Position numbers and translations under genes: made by a program. Below the pieces are notes generated by a model, which saw only the letters and a program-made list of their open reading frames with translations, did not search any database and was not told where the DNA came from. A stretch of DNA of 64,000 nucleotides from positions 8,514,458-8,578,457 of the forward strand of contig CM055748.1 in the NCBI GenBank assembly GCA_029465975.1, written 5' to 3'. The DNA is from Dallia pectoralis. Lineage: Eukaryota > Chordata > Actinopteri > Esociformes > Umbridae. Positions 25,029 through 34,815 of this stretch are shown one piece after another (positions within the stretch are counted from its first letter, which is position 1; each line of letters begins with the position of its first letter).

Positions 25029-25603
25029 GGACGTATCTGAAAATCTTCAACCTGCTTCCGTTCAAATACATTGTATGTTATATATTATTAGAATTATTAC
25101 GACATTTTGATGTGCGATCTAGAAACATGTGTGTTAGATTAAGATGAATAAGAATGAAGACATGAAAACATGAATTTGAAAAATGTTGTTGTCATATTTG
25201 ATGAAAAACCTACATAACAAATACTATTTGCCAAACCACACTTACGGTATTTTCGGTGATTAATTCTCAATCACAAGGTTTACTCATGCCATTATTTACA
25301 TTTGACATATACATTTTAGATTCAAGTAAATGTACATCCTAACATATTGAATCACGATAAGTAGTATTGATTATTTTCAAGTTGGTCTAGAAGAAGTGAC
25401 GAAGTGGTTGATTCATGGTCTGTATTGTATTGACATACAGTCTGTATACTATCCACTGCACTCAAACATCACTTCCTGTGTAATGTTGTACGTATGTTGA
25501 GTGCTTTGGATCACTAATTCTAACTAATGGAAACAAACACAAGACACTCTATACTGTAACGTGACATGTGGTTTGATTGAGAAATGTTTTGTTTGGTAAT
25601 CTA

Positions 25604-26352
25604 CACTGATGAGACAAAACATTATGACCACTTGCCTAATATGATATTGGGCATGGATTAGACTGGCACCAAGACATTAGCATCAGATCCTGTAAGTGGC
25701 GAGGTGAACCCGCAGTGAATTGGACTTGTAGGTCCAGCACATCCCACAGATGCTTAATCAGATTGAGATCTGTGGAATTTGGAGGCCAGGGCCACACCCA
25801 AGAACACTTCATCATGTTCCTCAAACCATTTAAAAAAACAATGTGTGCTGTGTTGCGGGGATGAATTATTCTGCTGTAAACGGATCACTGCCATCAGGGA
25901 ATACAATTAGCATGAAGGGGTGTACCTGATCTGCAATCACTTTTGAGGTGACAGGTTTCAAATTGACATCCACATAACTTCCGCACGTAATGTAATGTCT
26001 CTGTGCCCATGATGTAAATGGGACTCATCAGACCAGGCAAATGTCTTCCGCTGCTCCAAGGTCCAGTTCCAACACTGCTGTGTCAATTACAGGCAATTTC
26101 TACAGTGGACAGGGCTCAGCATGGGCAGTCTGACTGATTTGTGGCTTATACAGCAGGGTGCAATGTGTTGTGAAACATTCCTCCTGTAACCATCGTTTAA
26201 CATTTCTGTGACATTTCTGTGCATCCAACACGTTGACTCCAAGAACAGATTTTTTGCTTACCATCTAATCTACCCAGACATTTTCATGTGCCTGAGTTAG
26301 ATGATAACAGTTATTTGCTTCACCTGTGTGATAATGTTTTGGCTCGTCAGTG
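25604..26352 (-). mobile_element. Tc1-like transposon, deleted, both ends present
   Basis: Left end CACTGATGAGACAAAACATT and right end (reverse strand) CACTGACGAGCCAAAACATT are near-identical inverted repeats, flanked by TA at 25602-25603 and 26353-26354. This is the TA duplication of the Tc1/mariner superfamily. On the minus strand, WPPNSTDLNLIKHLWDVLD (25730-25800) is the C-terminal catalytic block of a Tc1 transposase. At 749 bp the element is about half full length, and the frame is broken elsewhere, so it is non-autonomous. Confidence 0.9.
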
Positions 26353-26354
26353 TA

Positions 26355-27920
26355 CTGTAAAGTCACGTTACAGTTACTGATAAAATTATGCAAAGGAATG
26401 TTGGTAACCAAATGTGTTTTGTGTTTCATAACCTGTATCTTCTTTTCAAGAAACTGAATTGATGTCCTCCATAATATGTTCTGACATTTCATATAAATAC
26501 TTTAACACACACCAACCACAGGGTGATTTACAGGTACATTTTGTCAACCAGAGCTGGAGCATCAGCAATATCTGTGTTAATGTTTTTAGGGTATATAAAC
26601 AAATCAAGGGTTGTTCCTACGCATGACATTAGGCTGAGTGCCTGGATACAGACTGTAGCTGTGGTAAATTGGCCCGTAATTTTCGGGGAAACTGGGTGAC
26701 ATAATTTAACCACACTACAGAATCTAGGGGTGCTGTTGTGCGTGCGAAGCAGACGCATAGGCTTGGTTTGTACATTGGTGGGGTCACAGTTCTACCATTC
26801 TATTTGCTATTGATGCTCCTGCCTGTTGCTGAAAGCATGAGCAGATAGCGTTTGTGCAAACACTCACCCACACAACATACTCCATTACATACAGTAGGTC
26901 AGAAGTGTAAAAATATATTCAGGTTTATTCAGAGTGCAGTAACAGTACGTACAGTAGTTAACTAAACTTATTTCTTAAGCTCATATTAGCTAGCTAAATT
27001 TAATAATGGTTTCTTTAAGTCTGCAGGCACAAAAAAATAGCTGTAACTAACAATGTAAAGAAGATGTGAAGAAGGACCTTAATATATCAGTAACTCCTTT
27101 TTTGGTGCCATTCTGTTAACATCTAAAAACATTTAAATAAGCATTTTGGTATGACGATATTAACAAATCCTTTTTGCAGTTACTAGTTACAAGTTTGCAG
27201 GTACTAGCATTGCTTTACACTGCAACTACAGCATTATAGTCTGAATTCTCGCTTCGACGCTCACCTGACCACTGTCAGCTGATTGCCTGGTACACAGGAG
27301 TAACGCTGACCTTGATAGAATTAACCAATTGTGGAGCAGAAGAATGAAAAAAATAATGTTCAGATGCGTGTGTACACGTCTATAAAGATATCCGACGTTC
27401 AAATATTATCCAACTTTTTGCGGTGACTGGCATATGAATATTTAATATAAAACACAATATGACATGCCCTTTAGTTTTTTACTGTTATTATTTGTTAGAT
27501 ACACACATCGGGGTAACAGAGAATTTCTTGGTCCTGAAATATTATGGTTAACTTTTCTCCCTTAGTTTCATCAACTTCAAGGACAGGAATGGGCTACTTC
27601 CATGTTAAGTCTCGCTTAATTCTTATTCAGTGCAGTGACCTTATCTATCTAATTATGAAACACAACTGACTAATCTTGATCTTGACACACTACATATATT
27701 TTTTTCTAGCTCGCTTTCTAAGCTAAACACCTATGTTCGATGACACAATACATTTATTTGAAGTATTTTTGATCGATGATACTATTCCCTCGGCTTCTGT
27801 CTCTGACAACTCGACAGGCAATGTTTTAATTGGTTTGTTGTAATTGGTTTGTCGCCAATAAAACATTTAGAGGATTCGATTACCTGAGCACAGACTAGAA
27901 TACACGTCAACCTGGCGGTC
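26355..27920. other. intergenic, nothing recognised
   Basis: Spacer between the Tc1 element downstream of sytl2 and the DIRS element. AT-rich, with no supported gene. Confidence 0.5.
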
Positions 27921-27963
27921 GATAGTTATTCTGGTATAACTCCAGTTATATGAGTGGAGCGAA

Positions 27964-28107
27964 GCCCCCTAGAGGGGCTTCGCTCCTAGTGGTTTAACCC
28001 CGCCGCGCCCCGCGGCCATACTGACAAATTAAAATGCACTACCGCTCAGCCAATCAGGGCGCACCTGTGCCCTATATAACTGAGCGTCACCCCACACTCA
28101 GCCTCCC
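27964..28107 (+). repeat. DIRS right inverted terminal repeat
   Basis: Matches the reverse complement of 34214-34357 essentially base for base, from 'gccccctagaggggcttcgc' to 'actcagcctccc'. The outermost about 40 bp (27921-27963) differ from the left end. A CCAAT word (28050-28054) and TATATAA (28073-28079) lie inside, facing into the element. Confidence 0.93.
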
Positions 28108-28157
28108 GATATCTTCTTCAGCGAGAAAATACTACGGGGGCCGGGCAGGGTAAAAAG

Positions 28158-28263
28158 TCTAGGGGGCTTCGCTCCACTCATATAACTGGAGTTATACCAG
28201 AATAACTATCGTTATATGTCGTGGAGCTCCGCCCCCTAGAGGGGCTTCGCTCCTAGTGGTTTA
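28158..28263. repeat. DIRS internal complementary region
   Basis: Two abutting halves. 28158-28211 is the exact reverse complement of the element's right outer end (27920-27973). 28211-28263 is the exact reverse complement of its left outer end (34325-34377). The halves meet at ...AACTATC/GTTATATG..., which is what a joined-ends junction would look like. This is the template proposed for completing DIRS ends during replication. Confidence 0.93.
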
Positions 28264-28860
28264 CACAGGCGGAGCGATGCGATGCCGAGATGTACTCCCT
28301 GCCGGTCCCAGTTACAACAACTAGTCCCAGAAAAGCATCATCCATAACTCACAGTTACAATATATAATCCACAGGAAATATATATACAACTGCAATGTGT
28401 GCCGTAGGCCACACGATGGAGCCCGAAAGCCACACATCCACTCCTAATGACTTAAGAAAAAAAGGAAAAGTCATCACCGGGTAACAAACCCGGGTCGGTG
28501 CTTTAGGAACGCCGGAGCGTAACCGCTAAGCCACCGTGAAGTGATATTGGTACTCACCAATCCATAATATTAATACGGGGCCCCAAGGCCACTAATATAT
28601 AAAATATAATACAAATGAATAACACAGGAAGGGCCATAGGCCACTTCCCATGTCAACACTCTAGAGTAAATAACTCAAGTGAACCTGGCAAGACATAAGC
28701 TACCTCGTAGAAAAAAATACAAAATATCGAGATAGAATAACCACACTCTGTTCAAGAAGAAGTGACGTGAAACACGTCCTCACCTTCCGGAACCCGACAG
28801 GGAAAGAAAACAATCCCTTGTCCTAGTGTAGTCCAACAGACGCGCCCAACATCCCCGTCT
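28264..28860. other. non-coding 3' region of the DIRS element
   Basis: Lies between the recombinase stop region and the internal complementary region. It is AT-rich and non-coding apart from the tRNA-like segment. Confidence 0.6.
28456..28537 (-). ncRNA. tRNA-like segment in the DIRS 3' region
   Basis: On the minus strand TGGCTTAGCGG (28523-28533) fits a Pol III A box. CCGGG-TTTGTTA-CCCGG (28477-28493) forms a perfect 5-bp T-arm with a 7-nt loop and a degenerate B box. A run of seven T (28457-28463) follows as a potential terminator. The spacing between the boxes is tRNA-like. I cannot form a convincing acceptor stem, so this is a tRNA-like or tRNA-derived segment rather than a demonstrated tRNA gene. 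Confidence 0.4.
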
Positions 28861-28869
28861 ACCGTTCCC

Positions 28870-30040
28870 CGGCCACCGTGCCGAGAACCGAATGAACGAG
28901 GGATGTGGACGAGACGTCCTTCAAGTAGAACCGGACAAATGGGGAGGGCGTCGACCAGGACGCCGCACTACAAATGTCCTCAACTCTAACTCCCCTAAGA
29001 GAGCATGGGATGCCGCTATACCGCGGGTAGAGTGGGCTCTGACGCCAACCGGCGCCGGCAACCCCGTGGACTCATAGGCTACTGCAATACACTCGCAAAG
29101 CCAGTGAGCCAAACGTTGCTTAGACAACGCACGCCCCCGCGCCGCGGTTCCAAAACACACGAACATCTGATCCGATGTTCTAAGTGTCCTTGTGTGTTCC
29201 ACGTAGCATGCAACCGCACGCACCGGGCACAAACAATGCCACCTCTCCTCTGCTCCATCTCTGTGCGGAGGAGGGTAGAAAGCGTCTAACTCCAAAACAC
29301 GAGATCTATACGATGTCGTGATGATCTTAGGCACAAACGCCGGGTTCGGCCGTAACATCGCCCTGCTTAAATCACCATTGATGAATAAGCAATCGGGACG
29401 TGTTGAAAACACACAAATCACTCACACGTTTTGTGGAGCAAAGCGCCAACAACAAAGCTGTCTTAAGAGACAGGAGTCTTAATGAGATCTGTGACAGAGG
29501 TTCAAATGGCGGCGCACACAGCGCATTCAGAACCGTGGACAGATCCCACTGCGGCACGCTGGCCCTAGCCACGGGTCGCAGTCTCCGCGTTCCCGTGAGG
29601 AAACGCTTAACTAGGGAATGACTGAACACAGTCTTATTCCCGAAACCCTCGTGACACGCGGAGATCGCTGCTGCGTAACCCTTTATGGTAGACGCCGATC
29701 TCCGCTTATCTAACAAATACTGCAGAAACGACAGTATCTGTTCCACCGGGCAACAAACCGGGTCCATTGTGTTCGTCTCGCACCAACGCACGAACATCGA
29801 CCACCTGTTAGAGTACAACGTAGAAGTTGAACTCGCCCTCGCACTCTGAATAGTACGAATGACGTCGGCTGACAAACCCCTTTTTGTCAGTCTGTCCCTC
29901 TCAGGAGCCAGACCTTCAGAGGTCCCGATATCACGGGCCCGCGCTCGATAGTTCCCAGAGCCTGGGATAGAGCGTCCCCGCGAGGGGGAAGTGGCCACGG
30001 CTCCGCAGCCAACAATTGAATCATTTCCGGATACCATAGC
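28870..30040 (-). pseudogene. DIRS tyrosine recombinase, frameshifted
   Basis: The minus strand carries a phage-integrase-type tyrosine recombinase in three frames. The N-terminal core-binding part (SARASSTSTLYSNRWSMF, about 29830) runs to LCSTKRVSDL, the first catalytic arginine region, near 29420. A second frame (29421 to about 28975) holds VRAHSTRGIAASHALL, the H-x-x-R motif. A third frame contains SAASWSTPSPFVRFY, whose final Tyr would be the nucleophile (about 28910). Two frame changes, near 29420 and 28975, separate them. The lead-in WYPEMIQLLAAEPWPLP (about 30020) sits in yet another frame. All catalytic residues appear present, but the gene is broken. Confidence 0.85.
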
Positions 30041-31765
30041 GCCCCGGAAGATCCGGGGCGACTACAATCACCGTTAAATGATCCGCTTTTACCCGCGCCA
30101 GCAGTCGTGCCAGGCATGACAGTGGGGGAAAAGCGTAAAGGAGACCCTTGGGCCAACTGTGATGCGCAAACGCGTCCGTCCCCAGGGGAGGACCGTCCTG
30201 CGCCCGCCACAGGCGACACTGCGCGTTTTCTCTTGCCGCAAACAGATCCGCTCGGGCCTCCCCAAATCTCTCCCAAATGAGGGAGACGATCTCCGGGTTC
30301 AGACGCCAATCGTCGTCTCGAGGACCCCCTCGCGACATCAAGTCTGCCCCCACATTCTGTCTGCCGGGTACGTGTACCGCTGACAGAGAACGCAAGTGTC
30401 TGTGTGCCCACAACCACAGTCTCGTCGCCGCTTCGTGGAGTACAGGAGACCGGACTCCGCCCTGGCGATTTATGTACGCTACTGTAGCCCGGTTGTCTGA
30501 CCGAATCAGTACATCCCGGCCCCGTAGTCTCGGGGCAAAATGGGTCAGAACCAACTGAACCGTTTCCAGTTCCAACAGGTTGATGTGGCGTTGGCTTCTC
30601 GGCCACACGCCCCCTACCGCCTGTCCCTGACACACGCCCCCCCAGCCTGTCAGTGACGCGTCCGTGAAGACCTGCGTCATCGCTGACACTCTGCCCAACG
30701 GGACTCCCGTAGGACCGCTGGGTTTCTCCAATAATCCAAATCCCCCGCCAGGGTATAAGGAATTATCAGCATGCGCCGACGGTGACGCACCGGGTCTACT
30801 CTCTGTCGAGCAAACCAACGTTGCAGGGCGCGCATATGCAGCAACCCCAACGTTACGACTGCGTGAGCGGCCGACATGAGCCCTAACAGGGACATGATTT
30901 CCTGAACCCGCCTCCTGCAAGGGGGTCGGCACAGACGTAAGGCCGAGAGAATACTCTCCGTCCTCCCGTCTGATAGACGCGCTCTCATAATGCCCGTGTC
31001 CAGAAAGAGCCCGAGATAGGTTACTTTCTGACTCGGCCACGGCGCGCTCTTCTTCCAATTCACAGCGAGTCCCAACTGTGTGAATAACTCCACCAATTGA
31101 CTCGTGTGACTCATTGCCATCTCTGCTGACGATGCCAGAATTAACAGATCGTCTAGATATGCTAAAACTCTGATTCCTCGTCGTCGCAGCGGCTCCAACG
31201 CCGTCTCCACACATTTGGAGAACGTTCGCGGAGCCAGGGCGTAGCCGAATGGCACTCTCGTGTATTCGTAGGCTATCCCCTGAAAGGCAAAGCGGAAGAA
31301 CTTCCTGTGCCGAACAGCTATCGGCACGTGAAAGTACGCATCCTTCAGATCTATACTCGTACAGTAGTCGCCTGGGAGAATTGATTCTAACAAGCGTTTT
31401 ACCGTGAGCATACGAAAGGGCCGCTTGGCTACACATCTGTTCAGAATGCGTAAATCCAATATCGGCCTCATTTCCCCTGTCCTCTTTGGGACCAGGAAAT
31501 AAGGAGAGTAAAACCCCCTCTCTCTCTGGTCCCGTGGGACAATGTCTATAGCGCCCTTCTCTCTGAGATTCGCTATTTCCGACAGCAGGGCTGTCACTTT
31601 CTCCTCTGATCTTATCACCGTCTCCACCACTCCCGAGAAGGGGGGTGGAGCGCAGAGAAACTGTACCGTATAACCTCTCCTTATTGTTCGATCTAACCAT
31701 GTAGACAGGGAACAATTCCGACGCCACTCCGAGTAATGCTCTGAGAGCGGGAGTGCGCGAAGTTG
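30041..31765 (-). pseudogene. DIRS reverse transcriptase-RNase H, frameshifted
   Basis: The RT is open from about 31750 to 30680. In order it shows GAIDIVPRDQRERGFYSPYF, PILDLRILN, SIDLKDAYFHVPI (first catalytic Asp), VPFGYALAPRTFSK and LAYLDDLLIL (the Y-x-D-D catalytic pair). RNase H is in a different frame from about 30700: VFTDASLTGWGG (catalytic Asp), LLELETVQLVL (Glu), IRSDNRATVAYIN (Asp) and VPGRQNVGADLMSR (final Asp). A frame change near 30700 separates the two domains. The C-terminal WPKGLLYAFPPLSCLARLLAR segment is typical of DIRS ORFs. Function is reverse transcription of the element RNA; this copy cannot make the full polyprotein. Confidence 0.9.
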
Positions 31766-32716
31766 GGGAGAGTTTGCTAGAAAAGTATTGTAATCTGTTC
31801 TCGCTCTCTCCGCCGCTGACCTGTCCGTCGGTAGCGGAGGTACAGCCCATGGGGAGCGACCCTCGAAAGGGATTCGCGATTACACTCTTCTCTACGGTAC
31901 TACTGGAGAAAGAAGGAGACACTTCGTTAAGCAACGAGGGCGGGCGGTGAAACCCCAGCCCAGCCGTGACGTCACTGCTGCCACCAGCCGACTCCGCTCG
32001 GGAAAACCCCGAGCTGGTCGTGTGGTGAGCCGGCGAGCTATCTCCCATAGACAAATGGGGGGCCCCCGCGATAGGAGTAGAACCGGTTAAGACCCTGTCT
32101 ACCCCTGACACGGGTCGTGTGATCTCGGAAAGGGCAGACTGACCATGCAGACGCAAAGAATGCATTAAACCACTCTGACCGCTTTCCTCCGCTTTCCTGG
32201 TAGCGAGAGGTGAGGGAAACTTAAGAGCCCCCCCTCCCTCTGCCTTCAGAGAATGTTGTCTCTGTCTGACAACACGGCTATCGATTCTCTCCTCCACACG
32301 ATCCTCATCGGGAAAAGGGGAGGAGAGAAAAGTACTGCCGGCGGTTCCCGCTGATACAGCGTGTGTATCGGAACAGGTAGTTCCCAGACACACGCCGTCA
32401 CTAATTCGCCTCGGGGACAGGACGCCGGTGTAGACACGCTACCCGGCGTAACTGCCATCCCGGGCTGCGGGTAAAAGGGGACAACCCTTACTGCGGATTC
32501 TGTCAATACGGGGCGTGTATAAAGGACGGTAGACCCTTTATACATGCCACCGCTTATGTAACTCAGAGGACGGGACGCCGCAGCCTGCTTACAGCTGGGC
32601 GTAGCCGTAGCCCCGGTTTCAGCAATGGAAATGTGTCTTTTATTGAAAAAGTAAAAATCACTTTCTTTATTAGACACAACGTCACCCAACACACACAGGG
32701 CTGCCGTCTCGGGCAC
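31766..32716 (-). pseudogene. DIRS spacer / RT polyprotein leader
   Basis: Two overlapping minus-strand open frames (32716-32246 and 32393 onward) cover the stretch between gag and RT. They show no domain that I recognise. They are rich in Ser/Thr/Pro and may be the N-terminal extension of the RT protein. Confidence 0.4.
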
Positions 32717-32722
32717 GCCTAG

Positions 32723-34156
32723 TCAGGTCCGTTTCCTCTGCTTCCGCGGAGCACTCGGACCGGGTCTCTCAGGAGCCGCTGGTCTCTTGCTGTGCCCTCT
32801 TATCGGCGGTCTGAAAGACTCCGCCCTGGGCGCCGGGGCTGCCGACTCCGCCGTAGCCTCCAGCTTCTGCCTTCTCACCCTGCGCTTGGCAGACGCCCCC
32901 GGCCTCGCCGCTTTGCGTGACGTGTCCGGGCGTGAAGGTCTGGCCAGTGGAAGGTGTCGGGAGAGCAACATCCTGTCCTCCTCCACCTTCTTAAAGGCTA
33001 GAGTGGCCGTCTCCACCGCCTCTCCGAATAGCCCAGTGGTCGACACGGGCGCGTTGAGGAGGGGGGGGCTTTCTGGCACTCTTTCAGAGACGAAAGAGAC
33101 AACCACAGATGCCTCTGGGTCACCACCGCCGTCGCCATCGTGCCCCCTGCACAAACCGCGTGTGCCTGGTTCAAATGCAGGATGGCCCCCGACAGTCGCG
33201 ATATGTCCGCCAACTCCTTGGCGGAGATGCTCGTGGCCCCGTGGTAATACGGGAAATGGCCCCCGCCATCAACGCCAGGTTGTTAGCAGCCGCCACCGAC
33301 TGCGCCCCGAACTGGAAGCATTTGTCCGCCAGCTGGGCGGTAAACCGATCCTTCGGGGCCGGTAGAGAGGGCTTCCTGTCCAGCCACTGGCTCTCCGCTG
33401 GGAGGAAAAGGGCCGACATGGCTCTCTCCAGTCTAGGAGTAGCCGATGTAATGGCCTCACCTCTTCCCGCCACCCTAGTGAACGGCATGTAAGCTCGGGC
33501 TGGGGCTCTAGCCATGAGGGGCTCTCTCCACGCAGCCTCTGCGTACTTTGCCAGAGCGGGCAGGCACGGTGCCTCAGGCTCTGGCTCCCTCACTCGCTCT
33601 GACCATGGCCCTCCGGTCATGGAGTCAAACTCCTCCGCAGGTGGGAGGGGTGCGAGGGGGATGCCCATCCTCAGGGCCGCTCCTCAACGAGTCCGACAAA
33701 CTCGGACCGGAGAGATGGCCGGGGGACGGGGGTGGGGGGGGTGTCTATGGGTGACATATCCACATCCTCCTCCCCCATGCTTCTCCGGTCCCGTGGGACA
33801 CAGGAGACAGCAGGCGGGGGCTGGCGAGGGGCCATGGGCCTCACACTGCCTGCCGCCCGCTCCTCCTCAGACGAGCTCTCTTCCTCTTCCCCCGAGTCCT
33901 CGGAGTCCGAAGAAAGCACCGTCTGCAGAGGTATGACCTCCTCGAAGAACCCGCGCCTCTCCCTCCGCCTAGGCATCGTGAGGAGGGCGCAACTAGGGCA
34001 CTCCGGTGGGTCCAGCAGTCCTTCTCGGGCGTGGTCAGGTCCGAGACACGAGACACACCGGTCGTGGGGGTCCGCATCCGCCGCGAGGTCTGCACACCGG
34101 CACTCCGCCGAGATAACGATATCCAAAGACGCAGCCATCCTCAAGAACAATGGCAA
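32723..34156 (-). pseudogene. DIRS gag-like protein, frameshifted
   Basis: Three minus-strand segments in different frames align end to end. 34156-33671 starts MPLFLRMAASLDIV, has a Cys/His cluster (CRCADLAADADPHDRCVSC...) and an acidic run of Glu/Ser. 33668-33171 has the central KDRFTAQLADKCFQFGAQS region. 33154-32723 has the basic C-terminus ending PSAPRKQRKRT. Frame changes lie near 33670 and 33200. In DIRS elements this first ORF is the structural RNA-binding protein. Assignment rests on position and composition, with no catalytic motif to test. Confidence 0.7.
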
Positions 34157-34213
34157 GGTAAGTCGTCTGGTAATGCAAAATAAAGTAGTATGTTCAGTCG
34201 AGCTGAAGAAAAA

Positions 34214-34357
34214 GGGAGGCTGAGTGTGGGGTGACGCTCAGTTATATAGGGCACAGGTGCGCCCTGATTGGCTGAGCGGTAGTGCATTTTAATTTGTCAG
34301 TATGGCCGCGGGGCGCGGCGGGGTTAAACCACTAGGAGCGAAGCCCCTCTAGGGGGC
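34214..34357 (-). repeat. DIRS left inverted terminal repeat
   Basis: Reverse complement of 27964-28107. It lies at the 5' end of the minus-strand element and therefore next to the gag start (34156). The outer 20 bp (34358-34377) are unique to this end and end in AAC (GTT on the minus strand). Confidence 0.93.
34242..34271 (-). promoter_or_regulatory. DIRS promoter: CCAAT and TATA boxes
   Basis: On the minus strand, AGCCAATCAG (around 34267-34271) is followed about 20 bp later by TATATAA (34242-34248) and then by 'ctgagcgtcacccc'. This is an RNA polymerase II core-promoter arrangement upstream of gag. The same pair recurs in the right repeat. Confidence 0.65.
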
Positions 34358-34377
34358 GGAGCTCCACGACATATAAC

Positions 34378-34640
34378 TCCTTTACGTAAACCCGATCCCG
34401 CTGTTACCCCTGGTAACGAAAACCACGCAGGGTCAGACGGGGTGGAGCACAATTTAGTGTTATGCTTACAGATTATGGTTTTGATCCACAGTCGTATCCT
34501 TCCTAAAATAAAATCAATTTCGAAATGTAAAGAAATATTGAATTAAAATAATTTCTGGGGCGTTTCTTAACGAATGCATAATTTATCGGACGCTGCAACG
34601 CAGATTATCCCACCAGTCCATATGAGGCAAACTCCTCCCA
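34378..34640. other. spacer between DIRS and the hspa8 promoter
   Basis: 263 bp with no recognised element. It is the only sequence separating the retrotransposon 5' end from the hspa8 promoter motifs. Confidence 0.6.
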
Positions 34641-34815
34641 CCTCCAACGCCTGCAAAACGTGATTGGCTACGTCGGTCGGTTTGTTCTAGAAGACTGTTT
34701 CTGCAGGGATCTTCCCACTCATCCTGACGGAGTCAGTCTGTCACCCGGACATTTTCTGTGGGCATTCAGCTTGTCTGTACAGTATTTTCCAATCTGCGCC
34801 GTGACTTGTAAAAGG
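34641..34815 (+). promoter_or_regulatory. hspa8: hspa8 promoter and non-coding exon 1
   Basis: An inverted CCAAT box (ATTGG, 34663-34667) and a heat-shock element core TTCTAGAA (34685-34692), with a further 'gtttc' 7 bp on, precede an untranslated first exon that ends ...AAAAGG|GTGAGT at 34815. The arrangement of a 5' UTR exon followed by a 1.3-kb intron before the ATG exon matches vertebrate HSC70 genes. The exact transcription start is not determined. Confidence 0.7.

Larger units (their letters stand above)
27921..34377 (-). mobile_element. DIRS-type tyrosine-recombinase retrotransposon, about 6.46 kb
   Basis: Read on the minus strand, the element runs left terminal repeat, gag, RT/RNase H, tyrosine recombinase, internal complementary region, inverted right terminal repeat. 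The terminal repeats (34214-34357 and 27964-28107) are inverted relative to each other and virtually identical. The internal region 28158-28263 is complementary to both outer ends, the hallmark of DIRS elements, which replicate through a circle and integrate by recombinase rather than integrase. No target-site duplication was found, as expected for DIRS. All three coding regions are recognisable but carry frameshifts, so this copy is probably immobile by itself. The near identity of the terminal repeats suggests a fairly recent insertion. Confidence 0.93.

Noticed and set aside
28456..28537. A functional tRNA gene
   Set aside because: The T-arm and Pol III boxes are present, but no convincing acceptor or anticodon stem could be drawn, so it is kept only as a tRNA-like segment.
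30021..32393. A single 790-codon DIRS protein
   Set aside because: Only its C-terminal part (RNase H onward) is in the true frame. The middle is a shadow of the RT, which lies in another frame, as shown by the SIDLKDAYFHV and LAYLDDLLIL motifs.
32787..34223. Plus-strand open frames of 192, 140 and 163 codons
   Set aside because: Antisense shadows of the GC-rich DIRS gag region. No domain is present.
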